A DNA stretch of 8,636 nucleotides from an uncultured Murdochiella sp. Lineage in GTDB: Bacteria > Bacillota > Clostridia > Tissierellales > Peptoniphilaceae. The stretch lies in NCBI RefSeq assembly GCF_902488755.1, contig NZ_CABTXF010000050.1, positions 1 through 8,636 of the forward strand, given 5' to 3'. Positions 1 to 6,090 of this stretch are shown one piece after another (the stretch's first letter is position 1; each line of letters opens with the position of its first letter). The notes under the pieces were generated by a model. That model was not told the origin of the DNA. It worked only from the letters and a program-made list of their open reading frames with translations, and did no database searches. A program made the translations under genes and the position numbers.

Positions 1-69
1 CTTACGCTGTTCCCAAGCTTCCGTAAATTCCTTAAAACGAATGACCGGAGTAGCTGATTTTTCGCTCAT
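1..69 (-). CDS. hsdS: Type I restriction-modification specificity subunit HsdS, N-terminal fragment
   Basis: Only the first 23 codons are present; the gene runs off the left edge. The visible peptide begins MSEKSATPVIRFKEF and continues to a TEAWEQRK segment. This P-x-IRF-x-(E/G)F-x-x-x-WE(Q/E)RK pattern is the typical N-terminus of Firmicute HsdS proteins, just before the first target recognition domain. HsdS dictates which DNA sequence the HsdM2S methylase and the HsdR2M2S endonuclease recognise. The ATG overlaps the hsdM stop codon as ATGA (66-69), and a GGAGG lies 9 nt upstream (79-83) inside the last hsdM codons, so translation is probably coupled to hsdM. Recognition specificity cannot be inferred because both recognition domains are outside the window. 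Recognition as HsdS rests on the short peptide plus the gene order. Confidence 0.88.
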   Translation of the reverse strand, partial: MSEKSATPVIRFKEFTEAWEQRK

Positions 70-2621
70 TTTTCACTACCTCCAAGCCATTTTTGCAGTT
101 CCGCCAATCCAAGCATGTCAAATTCACTGCCCGATAGGTCGTCCATCATGGCAGAAATCGATTTTTCCGTTTCTGCTATTTGCCGTTCCACTTCGGCATA
201 GGTCGTTTCATATTTCTTGGCAAGGGCTTCCAGTTTTGCAACCAATTTCGATACAACGCTGTCCGGTAATTGCATGATCGTATCGATAAGCGGATGAATC
301 CACTTCTCTTTAAGAAGCGCCATAACCTGTTCGTCCGACAGTCCTTCAATCGTTTCCTTGGTTTTCTCTTCCAGTAGGGTGCTTTCCTTCTTTATTGCTG
401 ATTTTAACGCTTTTTCTTCTGTATTCCGTACGGATACCGTTTTGAGCTTTTCCTTTGTCTCCGGCTCAAGGCTATCGTCTTTTAGTGCTTTTTTTATTTC
501 GGCAAATACAAAGGTATCTTCGTTGATAAAGTCCCCCTCTTTTTCTTCCTCCGAAAGGGTGTCAAGGATTTCCTCATATTCAGAGGAAATTTCCGAAAGC
601 CGGTTCTCCTTGTCTCTTATCGCTTCTCTGTTTTCGGCAAGAAGGGTGCTTTGGATGAGCGAAAAAGGAATAATGCGCCCTTTCCATCCCTCTTGTATTT
701 CCTGCTCACTATTGCCTTTTTTCTTCACCACCATATTCGGATCAACGACTTTGGTCGCGCTAAACCCTTCGGTTTGGATAATCTCCAAATCTATCGCTAT
801 CGTATTCCAATCCTCGTCAAGTAACTGATACGCTTCATACTTATCCACCAAGGGAATATCGCGCATTCGAGCAAAAATGTTCTCCGACAGAACCTCTTCT
901 GTTTTGGAGATGTTCAAGTTCTCCATTTTGGCGATCAAGACATCACATAAATACGTATAAAAATCACTGAAAGCGGTCTGAAATTCGCGTTCAAAATGCT
1001 TTACATCGGCATGTTCCTGAATCGCCTTTTTGATATCCTTAACGATGAGTCTGCCGTACTCTGATGAAGTGTTTTCAAAAAGAGCCGAGCGAAGTGTCGG
1101 AAAAGCGTTCCAATATTCTTGGAGCTCGTTTAGCTCAGAAAGCGGAATCCCGCCGAACATCGAAGCATAAATATCCCAAGACTCCGCCGCCTCGGAGGAG
1201 TCAACATACCGCGGAATATTTAAGTTATAGTCGTTTTCTCTGATTTCATCACGGCTGACAACCTTTGAGAATTTATCTACACTTTCTCTACGCGTGACCA
1301 CATCGACTATTCTCTTCAAATCGGAAGCCCGAAGTTTGTTGTTTTTTCCTTCTTTGATAAATCCTTTTGAGGCATCCACAATCAAAACATCGGTGTTGGT
1401 TCTCTTTTGTTTTAAGACCATGATGATGGTCGGAATGCCTGTTCCATAAAAAATATTGGCAGGAAGTCCAATAATCGCGTCAATTTTATTTTTTTCGATT
1501 AAGTTCTTGCGAATTTCGCCTTCTTCTCCCCCACGGAAAAGCACGCCGTGCGGAAGGACAATCGTCATGATTCCGTCCGGTTTAAGGTGATAAAGGTCGT
1601 GCAACAAAAAGGCATAGTCCGCTTTGCCTTTGGGCGCAAGTCCATAGCCGGCGTAACGAGGATCCGTTTCTTTATCGGCTGGATTCCAAGTCTGCGAATA
1701 CGGCGGATTGGAAACCACCGCATCCACATAAAGCGGTGTATAGGATCCTGTCGGGTCATTTTCGTCAAAATAGGGCCAGTCCTCCTCCAACGTATCCCCA
1801 TTTCGGGTGACAATATTATCCGCTTCAATACCGCGCATAACCAAGTTCATACGAGTGAGATTATATGTATTTTGCTTTAACTCCTGTGCGTAATACTTTA
1901 CTTTATTGGTACCCTCAATATACTTGGATGCACTCTTTCCAATGTTAATCAGCAAAGAACCCGAACCGCTTGTCGGATCGAATATTTCGATTTTATCTCT
2001 GTCTTGCAAGTGATTGGCAACGATTTCGGACATCAGTAAAGAAACTTCGTGAGGGGTATAAAATTCACCCGCTTTTTTTCCTGCATTGGCGGCAAATTTT
2101 TCAATCAAATATTCATATATGAAGCCCAGCACGTCATAGCCTTGCTTGCCATCCATCGGAATATCCTTAATAAGCTGTATAAGTTCACTAATCGACTTGG
2201 ACTGTGAGGCTGCACTATCCCCCAATTTCGATAAGCCTGTTTGAAGCGTATCAAAAACGCCCTCGAATACTTTTTTATGCGTTGGATTGATTAAACGGCT
2301 GAATGCGGAAAGCGCATCACGAACATCCTGAACACTGAAATCGCTGCCTTTGGCAAGCCAGGTGGAAAACAAATGATCATACGAAATGAAATACCCTAAA
2401 TTCTTTTGAATGCTTTCCACCGTTTCCGCATCTTCTTCTGTCAATTCCGGAAGATATTCGTCCGTCCAGTCGTTTGCTTTCAGGTATTTCACCTCTTTTT
2501 CGGAGAGAAACTTATAGAAAATAAAACCCAAAATATAATCTTTATATTCGTTCGCTTCGATTTTCGAGCGCATTTTATTGGCGGACTCCCAAATTTTAGC
2601 GGCTAATTGTTGCTTATTCAA
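66..2621 (-). CDS. hsdM: Type I restriction-modification DNA N6-adenine methyltransferase subunit HsdM
   Basis: HsdM transfers a methyl group from S-adenosylmethionine to adenine in the site chosen by HsdS, and is also part of the HsdR2M2S nuclease. With the TTG start the product is 851 aa. An HsdM N-terminal helical domain (about residues 1-150) begins LNKQQLAAKIWESANKMR. The methylase domain follows: GEFYTP at 185-190, SAM-binding motif I DPTSGSGSLL at 215-224, catalytic motif IV NPPYS at 305-309, GLPANIFYGTGIPT at 385-398, and NDYNLNIPRYVD at 463-474 closing the conserved core. About 375 further residues form a charged, largely helical C-terminal extension with probable coiled coils near 654-694 and 780-820. 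Classical HsdM proteins are nearer 500-550 aa, but long forms occur in Firmicutes. TTG at 2621 is chosen because AGGGAGG lies 6 nt upstream and the peptide then begins where family members begin. Upstream in-frame starts (TTG 2654, ATG 2645) lack a ribosome binding site. Sampled G+C of 35-43% is below the neighbours. Confidence 0.95.
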   Translation of the reverse strand: MNKQQLAAKIWESANKMRSKIEANEYKDYILGFIFYKFLSEKEVKYLKANDWTDEYLPELTEEDAETVESIQKNLGYFISYDHLFSTWLAKGSDFSVQDVRDALSAFSRLINPTHKKVFEGVFDTLQTGLSKLGDSAASQSKSISELIQLIKDIPMDGKQGYDVLGFIYEYLIEKFAANAGKKAGEFYTPHEVSLLMSEIVANHLQDRDKIEIFDPTSGSGSLLINIGKSASKYIEGTNKVKYYAQELKQNTYNLTRMNLVMRGIEADNIVTRNGDTLEEDWPYFDENDPTGSYTPLYVDAVVSNPPYSQTWNPADKETDPRYAGYGLAPKGKADYAFLLHDLYHLKPDGIMTIVLPHGVLFRGGEEGEIRKNLIEKNKIDAIIGLPANIFYGTGIPTIIMVLKQKRTNTDVLIVDASKGFIKEGKNNKLRASDLKRIVDVVTRRESVDKFSKVVSRDEIRENDYNLNIPRYVDSSEAAESWDIYASMFGGIPLSELNELQEYWNAFPTLRSALFENTSSEYGRLIVKDIKKAIQEHADVKHFEREFQTAFSDFYTYLCDVLIAKMENLNISKTEEVLSENIFARMRDIPLVDKYEAYQLLDEDWNTIAIDLEIIQTEGFSATKVVDPNMVVKKKGNSEQEIQEGWKGRIIPFSLIQSTLLAENREAIRDKENRLSEISSEYEEILDTLSEEEKEGDFINEDTFVFAEIKKALKDDSLEPETKEKLKTVSVRNTEEKALKSAIKKESTLLEEKTKETIEGLSDEQVMALLKEKWIHPLIDTIMQLPDSVVSKLVAKLEALAKKYETTYAEVERQIAETEKSISAMMDDLSGSEFDMLGLAELQKWLGGSEK

Positions 2622-2627
2622 TGTGAA

Positions 2628-2634
2628 CCTCCCT
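2628..2634 (-). promoter_or_regulatory. Ribosome binding site that fixes the hsdM TTG start
   Basis: On the minus strand AGGGAGG is followed by TTCACA (6 nt) and then TTG at 2621-2619. It is the only strong Shine-Dalgarno match near the 5' end of hsdM, so the longer in-frame reading from 2654 (11 extra residues) is unlikely. Confidence 0.8.
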
Positions 2635-2705
2635 ACAAAGGACATGCCACGCAATTATCGCACCATGCTGTTTTCCACTTTCTCTGCCCCAGTGTGCGTG
2701 TACAT

Positions 2706-2714
2706 AGTATATCA
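2706..2714 (-). promoter_or_regulatory. Predicted extended -10 promoter for the leftward hsdMS operon
   Basis: The minus strand reads TGATATACT: a TATACT hexamer (2706-2711, 5 of 6 match to TATAAT) preceded by a TGn extension (2712-2714). No good -35 hexamer is found 16-18 bp upstream, which extended -10 promoters tolerate. Transcription would start near 2699, giving an hsdM leader of about 78 nt. Prediction from sequence only. Confidence 0.5.
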
Positions 2715-2722
2715 TGAGAATC

Positions 2723-2731
2723 TGCTAAAAT
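2723..2731 (+). promoter_or_regulatory. Predicted extended -10 promoter for the S41-like gene
   Basis: The plus strand reads TGCTAAAAT: TAAAAT (2726-2731, 5 of 6 match) with a TGn extension. No convincing -35 box lies upstream. Transcription would start around 2738, leaving a leader of about 20 nt that contains the ribosome binding site GGAGG (2748-2752), 5 nt before the ATG. The element sits 9 bp from the divergent hsd -10, so the two promoters would compete for polymerase. Confidence 0.45.
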
Positions 2732-2757
2732 AGAGAGGAGCATTTACGGAGGAAGGC

Positions 2758-4155
2758 ATGAAGCAAAACCCGAAAAAAATAGCCGCCCTGGAACAACGGG
2801 TGATAGAAAGCCAGCGACGCCATGACCGCAAACAGGTCATGAAACGCAATCAGAAGCGTATGCGTCGCCGCAGACGTGTTTTTGCGTTGTTTACGCTTGC
2901 GCTGTTGTGTGCTGCAGGCTATGGAGGATACACCCTCCTTCGGCGAACTTTTTTCAATGCGCAATTTGAAGAACTGCCGATGCTTCGAGAACAGGCGAAT
3001 CAAGCCGCGCTTGGAGAACTGCTGCCCTCCGATACCACGGGACGTCCGCTCACGGCAGCGGAGAAAATTGCTGACGCGAGACAGTTGCAGGCGCTGCTCA
3101 AGAAAATTCCGGCGAGCCTTAGCCCTACGGATGTCGATGCGGTAAAAGTGACCCTGGATAATCTGGTGGTGCGTGCCGAAAAGACCGCTTCTGATCAAGA
3201 ATTTTTCCGTGTGCTGCAGGAAATGGTAAAAGCCGCCGGCACGCCAACTTCCGCCATGCTTCTGCCGAATGACTATACCAATCTCTGTCGCAATCTCGGC
3301 AGCGGGTTTTACGCAGCGGACTCGCCGTATTCCCTGGCGCTTTCGGATGAACGGGTTGCTGCACGCTATGCGCGGTTTCGCAAAGAAACCGAAAAACCAA
3401 ACAGCGCAGCAAAAGCGGAAAATTTTGTCCCACCGGCCATGCAAGTGGATACGACGACGGATACGGCTATTCTCTCTCATCTTGCCTTTGAAGATGGCGC
3501 GTATCGAACACAGAAAGAGGAACTTGCGCGTCTGTTGAAGGAAGCGCGAACGCATAAACAGGTGCTTTTTGATTTGCGCAATACACACGGCACGTCTATC
3601 GAATACTGGGCGGAAGGTATCCTGCCCTATCTAACGACCTCCACATTCGGAGCGGAAACGCAGCTGTTTTTTGCGAACGGCTTTGACGACTACGTGGATT
3701 ATCTGTCCCTCAAAGAGCGCATGGAGAGCTTTGACCTGGAAGATGAGCGAAGAAGCGTAACAGGGCTTAAAAACGAAGAAACGCAAAACGCAGTAAACGA
3801 TATGGCTTACGCCAAAACGCTGACCATTTCCACGAAAGGCAACACCGAGACACTTGCTCCGGCAAACGTCGTATTGCTTGTCGATGAAACCACGGGTGGT
3901 GCGGCAGAAACGTTCGCCGACTTTTGTCATCACCTGCAAAATGTGGAAGTGGTTGGAAGAAAAACCGAAGGCAGTGGCTGGAAAATACCCGCCTTTCCGG
4001 TAAAACTGTTACATTCCGGCTTCATTGCGCTGCTGGATCCTATCCTTGCGCTTGCTCCGGAGGGAGAAAGCCTACAGACTAAGACCGGCGTTCAACCAGA
4101 TAAAACCACGAACGAACACGACTTGTTGTCTTTTGCGCTAAAAACGTTACGCTGA
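2758..4155 (+). CDS. Membrane-anchored S41-family peptidase homologue, probably catalytically inactive
   Basis: 465 aa. A strongly basic cytoplasmic tail (residues 1-40, RMRRRRR at 34-40) precedes one membrane segment (41-61), with no lipobox and no clear cleavage site, so the rest should be outside the cell on a signal anchor. A helical region (about 95-180) resembles the N-terminal domain of S41 proteins. The S41 core follows: strand-helix FDLRNTHGT (271-279) matches the usual DLR-N-x-GG element, and VVLLVDETTGGAAETFADF (371-389) plus VEVVGRKTEG (396-405) match the nucleophile helix and VVGexTxG strand, ending with TGVQPDKTT (443-451), like the GVxPD motif. Aligned without gaps to Tsp of E. 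coli, the serine nucleophile position is Gly381 and the lysine position is Ser406. The position of the His in the DGHT motif of tricorn-like members appears to be Pro163. I infer a pseudopeptidase, perhaps binding peptides or a partner. No PDZ domain is evident. ATG 2758 has GGAGG 5 nt upstream. The gene is single and convergent with the PIN/TRAM gene. Confidence 0.8.
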   Translation: MKQNPKKIAALEQRVIESQRRHDRKQVMKRNQKRMRRRRRVFALFTLALLCAAGYGGYTLLRRTFFNAQFEELPMLREQANQAALGELLPSDTTGRPLTAAEKIADARQLQALLKKIPASLSPTDVDAVKVTLDNLVVRAEKTASDQEFFRVLQEMVKAAGTPTSAMLLPNDYTNLCRNLGSGFYAADSPYSLALSDERVAARYARFRKETEKPNSAAKAENFVPPAMQVDTTTDTAILSHLAFEDGAYRTQKEELARLLKEARTHKQVLFDLRNTHGTSIEYWAEGILPYLTTSTFGAETQLFFANGFDDYVDYLSLKERMESFDLEDERRSVTGLKNEETQNAVNDMAYAKTLTISTKGNTETLAPANVVLLVDETTGGAAETFADFCHHLQNVEVVGRKTEGSGWKIPAFPVKLLHSGFIALLDPILALAPEGESLQTKTGVQPDKTTNEHDLLSFALKTLR

Positions 4156-4229
4156 ACGTGTGAAATGCAGAGGTAAACACGGGAAAGAAAAGAGTAAAAC
4201 AAATCCGATGAAGAAGAACGAGACAAACA

Positions 4230-4259
4230 AAAGCCGCAGCGCTAAATCGCTGCGGCTTT
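4230..4259. terminator. Bidirectional rho-independent terminator
   Basis: A perfect 12-bp inverted repeat (arms 4230-4241 and 4248-4259, core GCCGCAGCG) encloses a 6-nt loop. It lies between two convergent genes, 74 nt after the S41-like stop and 25 nt after the PIN/TRAM stop. On the minus strand the stem runs into TTTTGTTTG, a good U-rich tract. On the plus strand the tract is only TTT followed by CGTG, so termination of the PIN/TRAM operon should be the stronger of the two. Confidence 0.88.
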
Positions 4260-4284
4260 CGTGATTAAGATAAGTGCAAATAAA

Positions 4285-5454
4285 TTATTCCGGCAGACGG
4301 GTGAAAATCATCTTCCCGGCGGAAGTCTGTAATACCGAAGTGACCACCGTGTCCACGGTGTTTCCGATTTCGTCGTAGCCGTTTTCCACAACAATCATCG
4401 TGCCGTCGTCTAAGTAGCCAAGACCCTGCCCCGGTTCTTTTCCCGGCTTGATAATGCTCACGCGCATGTGCTCGCCCGGAATGACGATGGGTTTCAAGGC
4501 GTTCGCTAAGTCGTTGACATTTAACACGGGAATGTTCTGTACGGTCGCCACTTTGTTCAAATTAAAGTCATTGGTAACCAGCCGTCCCCGATACCGATCG
4601 GTCAAGACCAGGAGCTTGAGATCGACTTCTTTCGGCTTGGCAATTTCGGTATTGTCAATATGAATGTCCTGCCTTGCCTGCGTCTGCATCTCATGAATGC
4701 GATCCAGTCCTTTTCTTCCGCGCTCCCGACGAAGCGCATCGGACGAATCGGAGATATATTGCAGCTCTTCCAGCACATAGTGGGAAACAATAATGGGGCC
4801 TTCCAGGAAACCTGCTTTCATCACCTCAAAAATGCGCCCATCGATAATCACCGAAGTATCCAGGATTTTCGGACTGCCTTCAAAGAAGTCGTCTTCTTCG
4901 TCCCTGTCTTCCTCTGCCTCTAAGGCTTTTGCCAAACGTTTTTTTCTCTTTTTCTCGTTGCTGCGTTGGGTACGCTCTTCATCTCTGCGCGTCAGGTTGT
5001 CTCTGAACTGCTGCACGGCTTTCATGATGTCATCATGATACATGCTGGCAAGCCGTACGCCTAACAGACCTAATACCGCATAGATGGTAATCGCAATCAA
5101 TACGCCAATCACATTGCCTACGCGACTGATGCTCAGCTGAAGCACGGGATTGCTGATTATGCCGGCAATCAATAAGCCGATAATCAGCCCAATCGTGCGC
5201 AACACGATTTCACTGAGCGGCGCTTTACGAATTTGTCTGGACAGGGCATCGACACGATTGCGAATGAACCGCGCCCATCTATCCGCCATGGCGAAAAATA
5301 AACCAAAACCAACGGCTGCGCCAACCAGATAGCTTATCATCCGCTGCATCGTACCCCAGCCCTGAATCAGACGAAAATCAAAGACAAGATAGATTAGCAC
5401 TGCTCCCAACGCGGCACCGAATATGCCGACTACGGCCCGCATAACTTGTTTCAC
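4285..5454 (-). CDS. yacL: Membrane-anchored PIN/TRAM domain protein, YacL family (putative ribonuclease)
   Basis: 389 aa. Four hydrophobic segments (about 5-25, 38-56, 85-100 and 112-134) anchor the N-terminus. A highly charged linker (138-192) leads to a cytoplasmic PIN nuclease domain at about 196-315. Likely metal-binding acidic residues are Asp199 in LDTS, Glu229/Glu230 in VLEEL, Asp278 in VDLK and Asp296 in TNDFNLNKVA, so the active site looks intact. A TRAM domain (about 318-389), a small beta-barrel that binds RNA, closes the protein. PIN domains are Mg/Mn-dependent single-strand RNA nucleases; the substrate of YacL-type proteins is not evident here. The start is GTG at 5454: GAGGAG (5461-5466) ends 6 nt upstream, whereas the in-frame ATG four codons later is too far from it. 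The gene begins 3 nt after the carD stop, so the two are very likely co-transcribed and coupled. In Bacillus subtilis yacL also lies downstream of radA, separated from it by disA. Confidence 0.93.
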   Translation of the reverse strand: MKQVMRAVVGIFGAALGAVLIYLVFDFRLIQGWGTMQRMISYLVGAAVGFGLFFAMADRWARFIRNRVDALSRQIRKAPLSEIVLRTIGLIIGLLIAGIISNPVLQLSISRVGNVIGVLIAITIYAVLGLLGVRLASMYHDDIMKAVQQFRDNLTRRDEERTQRSNEKKRKKRLAKALEAEEDRDEEDDFFEGSPKILDTSVIIDGRIFEVMKAGFLEGPIIVSHYVLEELQYISDSSDALRRERGRKGLDRIHEMQTQARQDIHIDNTEIAKPKEVDLKLLVLTDRYRGRLVTNDFNLNKVATVQNIPVLNVNDLANALKPIVIPGEHMRVSIIKPGKEPGQGLGYLDDGTMIVVENGYDEIGNTVDTVVTSVLQTSAGKMIFTRLPE

Positions 5455-5457
5455 CGT

Positions 5458-5976
5458 TTACTCCTCTTCCGCGCCTCCTTCCGGCGCCACATCTTCGTCC
5501 AGAGTGATGGCTTCGTCAATCATCTCTCCGGCTTCCTCTACTGACAGCGAACCGACAATAATCAGCTCGGAAATCAGCATTTTCTTCGTTTTGTTCAGCA
5601 TTTTCTTTTCCGATGTGGAAAGTCCTTTTTCCATGTCGCGAATTTGCAGATTGCGCACGACATCCGCCATTTCAAAAGGATCACCTGTTTTCAGGTTTTC
5701 CAGATTTTCTCGATAGCGCTGGCTCCAGTTTTCTGCCATTTTCGTGGAATCTTGGCGCAGAATTTCCATCACGCGCTCGCCGTCAGCATGACTCATGACC
5801 GGACGAATGCCAATCTTCTCCATTTGTTCCACCGGAATGGAAATGCGGATGTTGGCAATGGGCATCTGCAGAATATAAAACTCCTGTCGCCTTCCCAACA
5901 GTTCCTTTACTTCCTTGCTGATGATGGTGCCGGCACCCTGCATCGGATAGACGACGCGGTCTCCGATTTTATACAT
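5458..5976 (-). CDS. carD: CarD/CdnL family RNA polymerase-binding transcription regulator
   Basis: 172 aa. The N-terminal RNA-polymerase-interacting domain (about residues 1-60), related to the module of the repair factor Mfd, starts with the signature YKIGDRVVYPMQGAGTI and is followed by IPVEQMEKIGIRPV. A helical C-terminal domain (about 65-160) contains ENWSQRYRENLENLKTGDP, typical of the family, and a short acidic tail ends the protein. CarD binds the polymerase beta subunit and promoter DNA near the -10 edge to modulate open-complex stability, and in characterised bacteria it affects rRNA promoters and stress responses. The ATG follows a purine-rich GAGGGGGTGAGG (5979-5990). The 114-bp gap to radA contains its own promoter, so carD and the PIN/TRAM gene can be expressed separately from clpC-radA. 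Confidence 0.95.
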   Translation of the reverse strand: MYKIGDRVVYPMQGAGTIISKEVKELLGRRQEFYILQMPIANIRISIPVEQMEKIGIRPVMSHADGERVMEILRQDSTKMAENWSQRYRENLENLKTGDPFEMADVVRNLQIRDMEKGLSTSEKKMLNKTKKMLISELIIVGSLSVEEAGEMIDEAITLDEDVAPEGGAEEE

Positions 5977-5996
5977 GACCTCACCCCCTCGTTTTC

Positions 5997-6002
5997 ATTA
6001 TA
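5997..6002 (-). promoter_or_regulatory. Possible second, proximal carD promoter (perfect -10)
   Basis: The minus strand carries a consensus TATAAT, but the hexamers 16-18 bp upstream match TTGACA poorly (TCGCGA at 17 bp, 3 of 6) and there is no TGn extension. A start near 5990 would give a leader of only about 14 nt that is almost entirely ribosome binding site. Weak candidate. Confidence 0.3.
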
Positions 6003-6045
6003 ACGAAAAACCGTTCCTTTCGCGAGGGGTTCATGAAAATTCAAT

Positions 6046-6074
6046 AGTTTATCGAACTCTTTTGGTCTTGTCAA
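6046..6074 (-). promoter_or_regulatory. Predicted SigA-type promoter for carD and the PIN/TRAM gene
   Basis: The minus strand has a perfect -35 TTGACA (6069-6074), a 17-bp spacer and the -10 TAAACT (6046-6051, 4 of 6). It lies in the radA-carD gap, just after the radA stop. The start site would be near 6039, with a leader of about 60 nt. Confidence 0.7.
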
Positions 6075-6077
6075 GAC
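6065..6077. promoter_or_regulatory. 13-bp dyad over the carD -35 box, candidate operator
   Basis: GTCTTG-T-CAAGAC is a perfect inverted repeat (6-bp arms, 1-bp centre) that contains the whole TTGACA -35 hexamer of the carD promoter. A protein bound here would block polymerase. No regulator can be named from the sequence, and part of the symmetry is forced by the -35 hexamer itself. Confidence 0.35.
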
Positions 6078-6090
6078 AAAGAACGGGAAT

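Noticed and set aside
358..828. Ser/Phe-rich open frame of 156 codons on the plus strand, antisense to hsdM
   Set aside because: The composition is what results from reading the Glu/Lys-rich coiled-coil region of hsdM backwards; no ribosome binding site was seen.
2622..2654. Eleven-residue N-terminal extension of HsdM from an upstream TTG
   Set aside because: No Shine-Dalgarno precedes it, while AGGGAGG sits at ideal distance before TTG 2621, where family-like sequence begins.
2654..2662. Second possible hsdM promoter, TGCGATAAT on the minus strand
   Set aside because: It has an acceptable -10 with a TGn extension but no -35 and would start transcription close to the ribosome binding site; weaker than TATACT at 2706-2711.
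2640..2670. Similar GC-rich blocks GCATGGTGCG and GCGTGGCATG in the hsdM leader as a regulatory hairpin
   Set aside because: They are mirror-like rather than complementary, so they do not form a stem; only CATG tetramers are self-complementary.
2725..3588. Open reading frame of 287 codons on the minus strand, opposite the S41-like gene
   Set aside because: It lies antisense to a gene with recognisable domains, its peptide is rich in Arg, Cys and Phe with no family resemblance, and it has no own promoter context. It is a shadow frame of a GC-balanced gene.
6065..6077. The 13-bp dyad as a radA terminator hairpin
   Set aside because: The stem could be only 5 bp with a 3-nt loop and no U-tract follows on the minus strand. 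It fits a promoter or operator element better.
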